27,902 bases of DNA, taken from positions 1 to 27,902 of the forward strand of contig JBAQUF010000075.1 of NCBI GenBank assembly GCA_049297375.1, given 5' to 3'. Positions 15,636 to 22,401 of the stretch are shown here, one piece after another. The stretch's first letter is position 1. Each line of letters begins with the position of its first letter. The notes under the pieces are model-generated. The model saw only the letters and a program-made list of their open reading frames with translations, was not told the DNA's origin and did not search any database. The stretch is from JAAZNV01 sp049297375 (lineage in GTDB: Bacteria > Patescibacteriota > WWE3 > UBA101185 > UBA10185). The translations under genes and the position numbers were made by a program.

Positions 15636-16814
15636 ATGTCAGATTTCGTAAGAAATAAAGAACATGTAAATGTAGGTACTATCGGCCACGTTGACCATGG
15701 TAAAACAACCCTAACATCAGCAATTACAAAGGTACTTGCAGATAAAGGCATGGCTTCATATAGGGCCTTTGATAGTATTGATAACGCCCCTGAAGAAAAA
15801 GAAAGAGGTATTACAATTAATATTACTCACGTGGAGTATGAAACAGAAAAAAGGCACTATGCCCACATTGATGCTCCAGGACACAAAGACTACATCAAGA
15901 ACATGATTACAGGAGCTGCACAAATGGATGGTGCTATATTAGTAGTTTCAGCTCCAGATGGACCAATGCCTCAAACAAGAGAGCATATTCTTCTTGCAAA
16001 GCAAGTTAACGTTCCAGCTATAGTTGTCTTCTTAAACAAGGTAGACATGGTTCAAGATAAGGAAATTTTGGATCTTGTTGAGCTTGAAGTGAGAGAACTT
16101 TTAACAAAGTATGGATTCCCAGGAGATAAAACTCCTATTATTAAAGGATCCGCACTTAAAGCTTTGGAAGGTGATGCAGAAGGTGTAAAAAGTATTGAAG
16201 AACTTATGAAAGCAGTTGATGAATATATTCCAACTCCAGTAAGAGATCTTGATAAACCATTCTTAATGCCAATTGAGGATGTGTTTACAATTTCTGGAAG
16301 AGGAACTGTTGTAACTGGGAGAATTGGAAGAGGAAAAGTTGTTGTAAATGATGAAGTAGAAATAGTTGGTATAAGAGATACTAAAAAGACAATTGTTACT
16401 GGTGTAGAAATGTTCAAGAAATCATTAAAAGAAGGTCAAGCAGGAGACAATGTTGGAATTCTTTTAAGAGGTATAGAAAGAACAGATGTTGAAAGAGGAC
16501 AAGTCCTTGCGAAACCAGGATCAGTTAAGCCTCATTCAGAATTTGAAGCTGAAGTAATTGTTCTATCAAAAGAAGAAGGTGGAAGACATAAACCATTCTT
16601 CTCTGGATACAGACCTCAATTTTACATGGGAACAACTGACGTTACTGGTGAAGTTACTTTACCATCTGGTGTAGAAATGGTTATGCCAGGTGATAATGTT
16701 AAGATGTCTGTTAAGCTTATTACTCCAGTAGCTCTTGAAGAAGGAATGAGATTTGCTATTAGAGAAGGTGGTAGCACAGTTGGAGCAGGAGTTGTAAGTA
16801 AGATAGGAAATTAA
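15636..16814 (+). CDS. tuf: Elongation factor Tu
   Basis: GTPase that delivers aminoacyl-tRNA to the ribosomal A site. The 392 residues are close to the 394 of E. coli. Motifs are the P-loop GHVDHGKT (17-24), switch I ending RGITINITHVEYET (57-70), G3 DAPGH (79-83) and G4 NKVD (134-137). The G3 region reads DAPGHKDY, where most bacteria have DCPGHADY. The A at residue 80 and K at 84 recall the DAPGHRDF of eukaryotic and archaeal EF1A, but the rest is plainly bacterial. It has its own 219-bp leader and is followed at once by a strong terminator, so it is probably transcribed both alone and by read-through from fusA. Confidence 0.98.
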   Translation: MSDFVRNKEHVNVGTIGHVDHGKTTLTSAITKVLADKGMASYRAFDSIDNAPEEKERGITINITHVEYETEKRHYAHIDAPGHKDYIKNMITGAAQMDGAILVVSAPDGPMPQTREHILLAKQVNVPAIVVFLNKVDMVQDKEILDLVELEVRELLTKYGFPGDKTPIIKGSALKALEGDAEGVKSIEELMKAVDEYIPTPVRDLDKPFLMPIEDVFTISGRGTVVTGRIGRGKVVVNDEVEIVGIRDTKKTIVTGVEMFKKSLKEGQAGDNVGILLRGIERTDVERGQVLAKPGSVKPHSEFEAEVIVLSKEEGGRHKPFFSGYRPQFYMGTTDVTGEVTLPSGVEMVMPGDNVKMSVKLITPVALEEGMRFAIREGGSTVGAGVVSKIGN

Positions 16815-16828
16815 TAAGAAGATTTAAT

Positions 16829-16860
16829 GAAACCCCCTCTTTGAGGGGGTTTCTTATTCT
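16829..16860 (+). terminator. Intrinsic terminator after tuf, directly before rpsJ
   Basis: A perfect 11-bp stem, GAAACCCCCTC (16829-16839) with GAGGGGGTTTC (16843-16853), has a TTT loop and is followed by TTATTCT. This is the most stable hairpin seen in the window. It lies 14 nt past the tuf stop, and the stem ends 10 nt before the rpsJ ATG, leaving no room for a promoter or Shine-Dalgarno sequence downstream of it. Confidence 0.9.
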
Positions 16861-16863
16861 GAA

Positions 16864-17190
16864 ATGGCAAGAACAAAGACACAAAAAGAAACTAAGATAA
16901 GAATAAAGTTAAAGTCCTATGATAGTAGGATTATTGATTTGAGTTGTTCCAAAATTGTTGATACTGCAATAAGAACAGGGGCTCAAATAGTAGGTCCAGT
17001 TCCTTTGCCAACAAAGATAGAAAGATTTACTGTTATTAGAGGACCACACATTGATAAGAGGTCAAGGGAGCAGTTTGAACTAAGAACCCATAAAAGGGTG
17101 ATTGATGTGCTAAATCCTACATCGTCAACAATTGAAACTTTGTCAAAGCTTAGTTTACCAGCAGGGGTTGGCATTTCGATTAAGATGTAG
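16864..17190 (+). CDS. rpsJ: 30S ribosomal protein S10
   Basis: uS10, a 30S head protein that also acts in transcription antitermination as NusE. The 108 residues include KIRIKLKSYDSRIID, IVGPVPLPTKIERFTVIRGPH and the C-terminal LPAGVGISIKM, all diagnostic. The ATG is only 10 nt past the stem of the tuf terminator and has no Shine-Dalgarno sequence. Downstream, 137 bp ending in another terminator-like hairpin separate it from rplC. Thus this normally first gene of the S10 operon sits isolated between two hairpins. It is probably expressed by read-through from tuf, possibly with translation starting on a nearly unstructured 5' end; how this works is unclear from sequence. Confidence 0.97.
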   Translation: MARTKTQKETKIRIKLKSYDSRIIDLSCSKIVDTAIRTGAQIVGPVPLPTKIERFTVIRGPHIDKRSREQFELRTHKRVIDVLNPTSSTIETLSKLSLPAGVGISIKM

Positions 17191-17327
17191 TACTATGTTT
17201 GAGCTTTTTGGATTGTGGATCTGTTAGTAAACAATTAATGATAAATAAAAGAACATAGAATAATAAATTAGTAATGCAGGGGTTGTTTGAGGCAGGCGCC
17301 CTTAAGGCGCTGATTTTTTTATAAAAA
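17191..17327 (+). promoter_or_regulatory. Leader between rpsJ and rplC
   Basis: 137 bp of AT-rich non-coding sequence ending in a GC-rich hairpin and T-tract (17296-17320). Possible promoter boxes, such as TTGTGG (17213-17218) with TAATGA (17236-17241), are weak. Its position inside the S10 operon and the terminator-like end suggest an attenuator leader, functionally like the one L4 controls in E. coli but placed after rpsJ. No sequence resemblance to that leader was noticed. There is no Shine-Dalgarno sequence before rplC. Confidence 0.4.
17296..17320 (+). terminator. Terminator or attenuator hairpin just upstream of rplC
   Basis: The stem GCGCC (17296-17300) with GGCGC (17306-17310) has a CTTAA loop, followed by TGA and seven Ts (17314-17320). 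The GC-rich stem stands out in AT-rich surroundings. It ends 7 nt before the rplC ATG, so it either ends rpsJ transcripts or attenuates the rplC-adk operon. Confidence 0.7.
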
Positions 17328-17762
17328 ATGGAAAAAATAATTGGAAAAAAACTAAATATGACACAAGTTTTTACAAATGATGGAAAGGTTGTTCCTGTAA
17401 CTATAATTGCTTGCAACGATGAGGTGTCATCTGATATTGAAAACAAAGATATTGTAATTGTAGGGAAATCAAAAGGAAAAGGATTTACAGGTGTCATGAA
17501 AAAGTGGGGATTCCACGGAGGTCCTGCAACAAGAGGTCAAGGAATTAAAGCAAGAACACCTGGGTCAATTGGATCTCAAACTCCAGGAAGAGTTTTAAAA
17601 GGGAAGAGAATGGCTGGAAGAGCGGGAAATGCAAGAATAACAATTAAAGGTTTAAAAATAGTAAAAGTAGTGTCTGATTTAAAACAAATTATGGTTTCTG
17701 GTCCGGTACCGGGAGCAAGAAATTCAAAAATTGAAGTAAAGATTTTAGGAGAAAACAAATGA
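17328..17762 (+). CDS. rplC: 50S ribosomal protein L3, shortened
   Basis: uL3 binds near the 3' end of 23S rRNA and reaches toward the peptidyl-transferase centre. The N-terminal IIGKKLNMTQVF, the central KSKGKGFTGVMKKWGF, PGSIGSQTPGRVLKGKRMAGR and the C-terminal SGPVPGARNSKIEVK are clear. The protein is only 144 residues, against about 205-210 in most bacteria. The missing part lies between PVTIIACN and GKSKGKGF, where E. coli has about 60 more residues of the beta-barrel domain. The reading frame is continuous with no internal stop or disrupted motif, so this looks like a real compact form rather than a pseudogene. The loop usually reading GQNQTPG, which holds the methylated Gln, is GSQTPG. 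Its stop overlaps the rplD start (ATGA). Confidence 0.95.
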   Translation: MEKIIGKKLNMTQVFTNDGKVVPVTIIACNDEVSSDIENKDIVIVGKSKGKGFTGVMKKWGFHGGPATRGQGIKARTPGSIGSQTPGRVLKGKRMAGRAGNARITIKGLKIVKVVSDLKQIMVSGPVPGARNSKIEVKILGENK

Positions 17763-18391
17763 AGGTAGGTGTTGTTGATTTAAAAGGTGAAAAGATAGAA
17801 GAAATAGAGCTTAGTGATAAGGTCTTTGGTATCAAACCTAATGAAGGAGCACTTAGACAATATTTAAGAGTTTACTTATCAAATCAAAGACAAGGAACTT
17901 CTTCTGTTAAAACAAGAGCAGAAGTTTCTGGTGGTGGTAGAAAGCCTTGGGCACAAAAACATACTGGAAGAGCAAGGCAAGGTTCAATAAGAAGTCCTAT
18001 TTGGGTTCATGGAGGTGTTGCTCATGGTCCAAAACCTAAGGATTGGAGATTATCAGTAAGCAAAACTGTAAAAGAATTGGCGTTGAAATCTGCTCTTTCT
18101 CAAAGAATGGAAGAAAAGAAAATTATTGTTTTGGATAAAGTTAAGTTTGATAAACCAAATACAAAGAAATTTTCAGAAGCATTAAACAAATTAAAGATAG
18201 AAGGTAAGTCTATTCTTGTTTGGTTAACAAAGGATGAAAATGTTTTTAAAAGTGCTAGGAACGTTAAAGGACTAAATTTGGTAAACGCTGGAACTTTAGG
18301 AGCATTTGATGTTGTTAAAGCAAGTAACATCATTTTTATAAAAGATGCAGTTTTAAGTGTTAACGGAAGGTATAAAGATGAGACTAAGTAA
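17759..18391 (+). CDS. rplD: 50S ribosomal protein L4
   Basis: uL4 is an early-assembling 50S protein whose extended loop lines the peptide exit tunnel; in E. coli it also represses the S10 operon. The loop motif is seen as SGGGRKPWAQKHTGRARQGS, followed by the typical WVHGGVAHGP (GG-FGP in most families) and KELALKSALSQR. The 210 residues match usual length. The ATG overlaps the rplC stop by 4 nt, and rplW begins within its last codons. Whether it acts on the hairpin at 17296-17320 is speculation based only on the E. coli precedent. Confidence 0.97.
   Translation: MKVGVVDLKGEKIEEIELSDKVFGIKPNEGALRQYLRVYLSNQRQGTSSVKTRAEVSGGGRKPWAQKHTGRARQGSIRSPIWVHGGVAHGPKPKDWRLSVSKTVKELALKSALSQRMEEKKIIVLDKVKFDKPNTKKFSEALNKLKIEGKSILVWLTKDENVFKSARNVKGLNLVNAGTLGAFDVVKASNIIFIKDAVLSVNGRYKDETK
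18365..18370 (+). promoter_or_regulatory. Shine-Dalgarno sequence that fixes the rplW start
   Basis: GGAAGG lies inside rplD, 7 nt before ATG 18378. It favours that ATG over the in-frame GTG at 18357, which lies upstream of the GGAAGG. Confidence 0.6.
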
Positions 18392-18668
18392 TTTAGTAAT
18401 AAAACCAATAGTTACAGAAAAATCATACGCTTTAGCTAGTGAAGGAAGATATGTGTTTAAGGTTAATATGTCAGCAACAAAAAGATCTGTAGCTAATGAA
18501 ATGAAAAGACTTTATGGGGTTGATGCTGTTGAAGTTAGTACTGCAATAATGCCTGGAAAATCAAAAAGAGTTTCAAGAACTAGGTTAATGTCAAAACCAT
18601 CTAAATGGAAGAAAGCAATTGTTAAGTTAAAAGAAGGACAAAGTATAGATTTGTTTCCTAAAGAATAA
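18378..18668 (+). CDS. rplW: 50S ribosomal protein L23
   Basis: uL23 sits at the peptide tunnel exit and docks trigger factor, SRP and SecY. The 96 residues begin MRLSNLVIKPIVTEKS, the standard N-terminal block; YVFKVNMSATKRSVANEM and the VSTAIMPGKSKR loop follow. The frame is open upstream to a GTG at 18357, but the conserved start and the GGAAGG Shine-Dalgarno sequence support ATG 18378. It overlaps rplD by 14 nt and is followed after 2 nt by rplB. Confidence 0.95.
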   Translation: MRLSNLVIKPIVTEKSYALASEGRYVFKVNMSATKRSVANEMKRLYGVDAVEVSTAIMPGKSKRVSRTRLMSKPSKWKKAIVKLKEGQSIDLFPKE

Positions 18669-18670
18669 AT

Positions 18671-19501
18671 ATGATTAAAACATATAGACCTACAAGTGAA
18701 GGATTAAGAACAAGAAAAACCTTAGTGAAGGATGTTGATCATATTAGACCACACAAGTCTTTATCTAGAGGTGCTGTAGGTCCCGTTGGAAGAAGCAAAG
18801 GAACAGTTTCTAGTAGACACATGGAAAGGGGAGCTAAGAAACTTTACAGGGTAATTGACTTTAAGAGAGAAAAGTTTGGAATTCCAGCAAAGGTATTAAG
18901 TATAGAAAATGATCCTAACAGAGGTCCTAATATAGCTCTTTTAGCGTACAAGGATGGAGAAAAAAGATATATTTTAGCCCCTGAAGGATTAAAGGTTGGA
19001 ATGGAAGTTGTATCAGGAAAAGACGCAGAAGTATCTGTTGGGAACTGTCTTCCAATGTCTAACATTCCACTTGGAGTTTCTATTCATAATATAGAAATAA
19101 ATCCAAAAGCTGGTGGAATATTTGCAAGAGGAGCTGGTAACCAAGCCTTAATTATTGCAAAAGAGGGAGACTATGTTAATGTAAAACTTCCTAGCGGGGA
19201 AGTTAAAAAGATAATGGGAAGATGTTGTGCAACAATTGGAGTTTTGGGAAACGTTGATAAAAGAAACGCTAGACTTGGAAAAGCAGGAAGAAAAAGACAC
19301 CTTGGAGTTAGACCTCACGTAAGAGGAGTTGCTATGGGAGACCCACACAGAGATCACCCACATGCAGGAAAATACAGAACATCTGGTATTGGTATGGCTT
19401 CACCAAAATCTCCATGGGGCTGGATTACTAGAGGAGTTAAGACTAGAAGAAGAGTTAGAACAAATTATACTATTGTAAGTAATAGAAGGGTTAAAAAATA
19501 G
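18671..19501 (+). CDS. rplB: 50S ribosomal protein L2
   Basis: uL2 is needed for subunit association and peptidyl-transferase activity. The 276 residues include the N-terminal block TYRPTSEGLRTRKT, RVIDFKREKFGIPAKV, NIPLGVSIHNIEINP and the C-terminal loop near the catalytic centre. That loop reads GVAMGDPHRDHPHAGKY (219-235), with H229 in the usual DHPH. Most bacteria have AMNPVDHPHGGGEG, so two residues are added before DHPH, and the glycine cluster after it is changed. Start ATG is 2 nt after rplW. AAAAGG before rpsS provides the next ribosome site. Confidence 0.97.
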   Translation: MIKTYRPTSEGLRTRKTLVKDVDHIRPHKSLSRGAVGPVGRSKGTVSSRHMERGAKKLYRVIDFKREKFGIPAKVLSIENDPNRGPNIALLAYKDGEKRYILAPEGLKVGMEVVSGKDAEVSVGNCLPMSNIPLGVSIHNIEINPKAGGIFARGAGNQALIIAKEGDYVNVKLPSGEVKKIMGRCCATIGVLGNVDKRNARLGKAGRKRHLGVRPHVRGVAMGDPHRDHPHAGKYRTSGIGMASPKSPWGWITRGVKTRRRVRTNYTIVSNRRVKK

Positions 19502-19516
19502 TTAAAAAGGAAAATT

Positions 19517-19810
19517 ATGTCTAGATCACTAAAAAAAGGAATATACACAGAAGAAAAATTAATGATAAAAGTTAAGAAAGCCTTAGCTGGTGATAGGAAA
19601 CCAATAAGGACTTGGTCAAGAAGATCTACTGTTGTTCCTGAAATGGTTGGTTTAAATTTTGAAGTTTATAACGGCAGGAAGCATCTTCCTGTTTTTGTTA
19701 CAGAGTCTATGGTTGGTCACAAACTTGGGGAGTTTGCTCCTACTAGAACATTTAGAGCACATTCTTCAAAGAAAGACTCAGCAGCATCAAGTACATCTGC
19801 TGCTAAATAA
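19517..19810 (+). CDS. rpsS: 30S ribosomal protein S19
   Basis: uS19 lies in the 30S head near the A-site finger of 23S rRNA. MSRSLKKGIY, IRTWSRRSTVVPEMVG, VYNGRKHLPVFVTESMVGHKLGEFAPTR are all standard blocks, split here for brevity. The 97 residues end in a Ser/Ala-rich tail (KKDSAASSTSAAK) that looks flexible. AAAAGG precedes the ATG at good spacing, one of few clear ribosome sites in the operon. It is followed by rplV after 2 nt. Confidence 0.97.
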   Translation: MSRSLKKGIYTEEKLMIKVKKALAGDRKPIRTWSRRSTVVPEMVGLNFEVYNGRKHLPVFVTESMVGHKLGEFAPTRTFRAHSSKKDSAASSTSAAK

Positions 19811-19812
19811 AT

Positions 19813-20163
19813 ATGAATGAAACAAAAGTAACAGCAAAACACATGGGAGCATCAGTATCGCCTAAGAAGGCAGCTACTGTATTGGATTTGGTACGAGGTA
19901 AAAGTTTGGAGCAAGCAAAGATTACATTAGCCTTTGATACAAGCAAAGCTGCAAAGATGATTTTAAAAGTTATAAAGTCTGCAGAAGCTAATGCTGTTAA
20001 TAATAATAAACTAGATAAATCAAAGCTAAAGATAAGTGAAATATGGGTTAGTGGAGGACAAATGAGAAAAACAATGCAGCCTGGAGCTAAAGGACACGCT
20101 GATCCAAGATTAAGAAGAACAAGCCATATTTATGTAAGTTTAGTTGAGGGAGGTAAAAATTAA
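19813..20163 (+). CDS. rplV: 50S ribosomal protein L22
   Basis: uL22 binds all domains of 23S rRNA; its long hairpin lines the exit tunnel near the macrolide site. The 116 residues show VSPKKAATVLDLVRGKSLEQA, AANAVNNNKLD-type helix text (seen as SAEANAVNNNKLD) and the hairpin QPGAKGHADPRLRRTSHI. The final base of its TAA stop is the first base of the rpsC ATG, giving a one-base overlap and probable coupled translation. Confidence 0.96.
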   Translation: MNETKVTAKHMGASVSPKKAATVLDLVRGKSLEQAKITLAFDTSKAAKMILKVIKSAEANAVNNNKLDKSKLKISEIWVSGGQMRKTMQPGAKGHADPRLRRTSHIYVSLVEGGKN

Positions 20164-20795
20164 TGGGTCAAAAGATAAACCCTATTGGGTATAGATTAGG
20201 AATATCAAAAAACTGGATTTCAAGATGGTCCGCTTCTAAAAAGGACTACGCTGATCTTGTTCTTGAAGATAGAAAGATTAGAGAACTTTTAAAAGATAAA
20301 TTAAGTCTTGCAGGGTTAAAAAGTATTGAGATAGAAAGAACTGAAAATGAAATAAACGTTTTGATAAAAGTATCAAAGCCGGGAGTTGTTATTGGAAGAG
20401 GGGGCACTGGTGTTGAAGAAATAGAAAAAGAAATAAAGAAGATAACAAAGGGAAAGGTAAAGATAACAGCAGAAGGAGTAAAAGCTCCTGAAGTTGAAGC
20501 TCAGCTTGTTGCCGACTATATTGCAAGACAATTAAAAAGAAGAGTTCCATATAGAAGGGTAGTTACTTTTGCTATTCGTTCTGCAATGGATAAAGGAGCA
20601 AAGGGTATAAAGATAAAACTAGCTGGAGTATTAAGTGGTAGTAATACTATTTCAAGAAGTGAAGTTTATAAAGAAGGATCAGTTCCTCTTCAAACTTTAA
20701 GAGCAGATATTGATTATGCTCAGTATCATTGTCAAATGCTTTTTGGAACAATTGGTATAAAAGTATGGATTTATAAGGGAGAGCTTGAAATTTAA
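20163..20795 (+). CDS. rpsC: 30S ribosomal protein S3
   Basis: uS3 forms part of the mRNA entry channel and its helicase activity. The 210 residues have the N-terminal MGQKINPIGYRLGISKNW, a type II KH domain with the IGRGG loop (GVVIGRGGTGVEEIEKEI) and the C-terminal domain ARQLKRRVPYRRVVTFAIRS. The C-terminal tail is short, as in many compact genomes. It overlaps rplV by one base and is followed after 11 nt by rplP. Confidence 0.97.
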   Translation: MGQKINPIGYRLGISKNWISRWSASKKDYADLVLEDRKIRELLKDKLSLAGLKSIEIERTENEINVLIKVSKPGVVIGRGGTGVEEIEKEIKKITKGKVKITAEGVKAPEVEAQLVADYIARQLKRRVPYRRVVTFAIRSAMDKGAKGIKIKLAGVLSGSNTISRSEVYKEGSVPLQTLRADIDYAQYHCQMLFGTIGIKVWIYKGELEI

Positions 20796-20806
20796 GAGGT
20801 TGCTAT

Positions 20807-21217
20807 ATGTTGTTAATGCCAAGAAAAGTAAAATTTAGAAGACAGCAAAGAGGAACCAACAGAGGAATGGCTGTAAGAGGATCTGTTATTGCTTTTGGAG
20901 ACTATGCCCTTAAAGTAGTTGACAGGGGTTTATTATCTTCAAGACAGCTTGAAGCTGCAAGAAAATCTGTTATGCATGAAACAAAAAGAGGAGGAAAGCT
21001 TTGGATTAGAGCTTTTCCTGATAAACCAGTAGCTAAAAAAGCAAATGAAACAAGAATGGGAAGTGGAAAGTCTCCAACAGATCATTATGCAGCAATGGTG
21101 AAGCCAGGAAAAATAATATTTGAAATAGCTGGGGTTTCTGAGGAAACAGCAAGGAAAGCTTTTCATAAAGCATCTGCTAAGTTTCCTATTAGAACAAAGT
21201 TTGTATCAAAAGAGTAA
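20807..21217 (+). CDS. rplP: 50S ribosomal protein L16
   Basis: uL16 helps position tRNAs in the A and P sites and is added late in 50S assembly. The 136 residues include PRKVKFRRQQRGTNRG, GKLWIRAFPDKPVAKK, ETRMGSGKSP and VKPGKIIFEIAGVSEETA. GAGG at 20796-20799 lies 7 nt before ATG 20807, so this start is preferred to the ATG at 20816 (MPRKVKF), which would sit 16 nt away. The family also usually begins ML, which the first ATG provides. Confidence 0.95.
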   Translation: MLLMPRKVKFRRQQRGTNRGMAVRGSVIAFGDYALKVVDRGLLSSRQLEAARKSVMHETKRGGKLWIRAFPDKPVAKKANETRMGSGKSPTDHYAAMVKPGKIIFEIAGVSEETARKAFHKASAKFPIRTKFVSKE

Positions 21218-21242
21218 AGGAATATAAAGAAAGAATATTAAA

Positions 21243-21458
21243 ATGATTAAACTAGAAGAATTTAGAAAAAAGACAAAAGAAGAATTAAAGAAAGAAATAA
21301 CTAGTCTTGAAAAAGAAGTTCAAAAGGTTGTTTCTGATATTTTGCAAAAAAAGGAAAAGAATGTTAAAAAGGCTAGTCAAATTAGAAGAGATATTGCTAG
21401 GATTAAAACTTTATTAAGTGAAAAATTGAAAGAGGAAAAAGGAGCTTCTAAGAAATAA
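21243..21458 (+). CDS. rpmC: 50S ribosomal protein L29
   Basis: uL29 is a small two-helix protein near the tunnel exit, next to L23. The 71 residues form two predicted coiled helices, with the hallmark ASQIRRDIARIKTLLSEK at about 44-61 and the N-terminal LEEFRKKTKEELKKEI. The 25-nt gap after rplP is the largest within this part of the operon and contains AGGAATA, far from the ATG. rpsQ follows after 2 nt, the normal order. Confidence 0.93.
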   Translation: MIKLEEFRKKTKEELKKEITSLEKEVQKVVSDILQKKEKNVKKASQIRRDIARIKTLLSEKLKEEKGASKK

Positions 21459-21460
21459 AC

Positions 21461-21715
21461 ATGAGCGCCAAAACATTTAAAGGAAAAATTGTGTCGGATA
21501 AAATGCAGAATACTGTAGTTGTCGCAGTAGAAATGCCTAAGAGACACCCTATTTACGATAAGATTATTAAAAACACGGTAAGGCTTAAAGCTAGAAATGA
21601 AATGGGTGTTGTTAAGGGTGATGAGGTTATTATTGAAGAATGTAAACCTTTTTCAAAAGAAGTTTCTTTTAAAGTGATAGACAAAATTTCTAAAGAAGGA
21701 AAGAAAGGGAAATAA
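21461..21715 (+). CDS. rpsQ: 30S ribosomal protein S17
   Basis: uS17 is an OB-fold primary binding protein of the 16S 5' domain. The 84 residues carry KTFKGKIVSDKMQNTVVVAV, the basic loop with KRHPIYDKII, and the C-terminal GDEVIIEECKPFSKEVSFKV. The E-C-K-P-F-S-K string corresponds to the usual E-T-R-P-L-S-K. The ATG follows the rpmC stop by 2 nt. rplN starts one base after its stop. Confidence 0.95.
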   Translation: MSAKTFKGKIVSDKMQNTVVVAVEMPKRHPIYDKIIKNTVRLKARNEMGVVKGDEVIIEECKPFSKEVSFKVIDKISKEGKKGK

Positions 21716-21716
21716 G

Positions 21717-22082
21717 ATGTTGCCTATTGGTTCTTACTTAAATCCAGCTGATAACTCAGGAGCAGTATCTTTAAAGATCATGGGTATTCCAGGATCAAAT
21801 AAGAGATCTGCAAGAATTGGAGATTTAGTTACTGTTGTTATTAAAGGGGCATCATCAACAGGGGTAGTTAAAGATCATACAGTTGCTAAAGCAATAATTG
21901 TTAGAGTTAAGAAAGAAATAAGAAGGAAAGATGGAAGTTACATTAGATTTGATGACAATGCAGCTGTTGTTGTAGATAAAGATAAAAACTTAATTGGAAC
22001 AAGAGTCTTTGGACCCGTTGCTAGAGAAATTAGAGATAGAGGTTACTTAAAGATTGTTTCGTTAGCTAAGGAAGTTTTATAA
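21717..22082 (+). CDS. rplN: 50S ribosomal protein L14
   Basis: uL14 contributes to intersubunit bridges and is the target of the silencing factor RsfS. The 121 residues are of standard length. NPADNSGA, VRVKKEIRRKDGSYIRFDDNA and IGTRVFGPVAREIR are diagnostic. The first residues MLPIGSYL differ from the usual MIQ-Q-T-L, but the start is fixed by the adjoining rpsQ stop one base upstream. Confidence 0.96.
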   Translation: MLPIGSYLNPADNSGAVSLKIMGIPGSNKRSARIGDLVTVVIKGASSTGVVKDHTVAKAIIVRVKKEIRRKDGSYIRFDDNAAVVVDKDKNLIGTRVFGPVAREIRDRGYLKIVSLAKEVL

Positions 22083-22086
22083 ACAT

Positions 22087-22401
22087 ATGAAAATAAAAAA
22101 AGGTGATAAGGTAAAAGTTATATCAGGAAAAGACAAGGGGAAGATCTCCTCTGTATTAAAGGTGTTGTCTGACAAAAATCAATTAGTTGTTGAAGGTGTA
22201 GAGATTGTTAAAAGACATGTTAAACCAGGAGCTGTATCAAAAGAAGGTGGCATTATTAGTGTTGAGAAACCAATAGATGCTTCTAATGTTATGTATTACG
22301 ATGAAAAGAGTAAAAAGACCGTAAGAATAGGCTATAAAGTAGTTGATGGAAAAAAGTATAGAATAAATAAGAAAACTGGGGATATTTTGGATAAAAAATA
22401 A
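22087..22401 (+). CDS. rplX: 50S ribosomal protein L24
   Basis: uL24 initiates 50S assembly by binding the 5' end of 23S rRNA. The 104 residues begin with a KOW motif, KIKKGDKVKVISGKDKGKI, followed by VEGVEIVKRHVKP and KPIDASNVMYY. The C-terminal part, with VRIGYKVVDGKKYRINKKTG, is standard. The last base of its stop is the first base of the rplE ATG. Confidence 0.96.
   Translation: MKIKKGDKVKVISGKDKGKISSVLKVLSDKNQLVVEGVEIVKRHVKPGAVSKEGGIISVEKPIDASNVMYYDEKSKKTVRIGYKVVDGKKYRINKKTGDILDKK

Noticed and set aside
17180..17497. Minus-strand reading frame of 105 residues over the rpsJ-rplC leader
   Set aside because: It runs antisense through the start of rplC and the terminator hairpin, has no ribosome site and no recognisable motif.
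17760..17762. Possible UGA recoding as in Gracilibacteria or SR1
   Set aside because: TGA ends rplC and rplR at exactly the expected C-termini, overlapping the next start codons, and no gene contains in-frame TGA.
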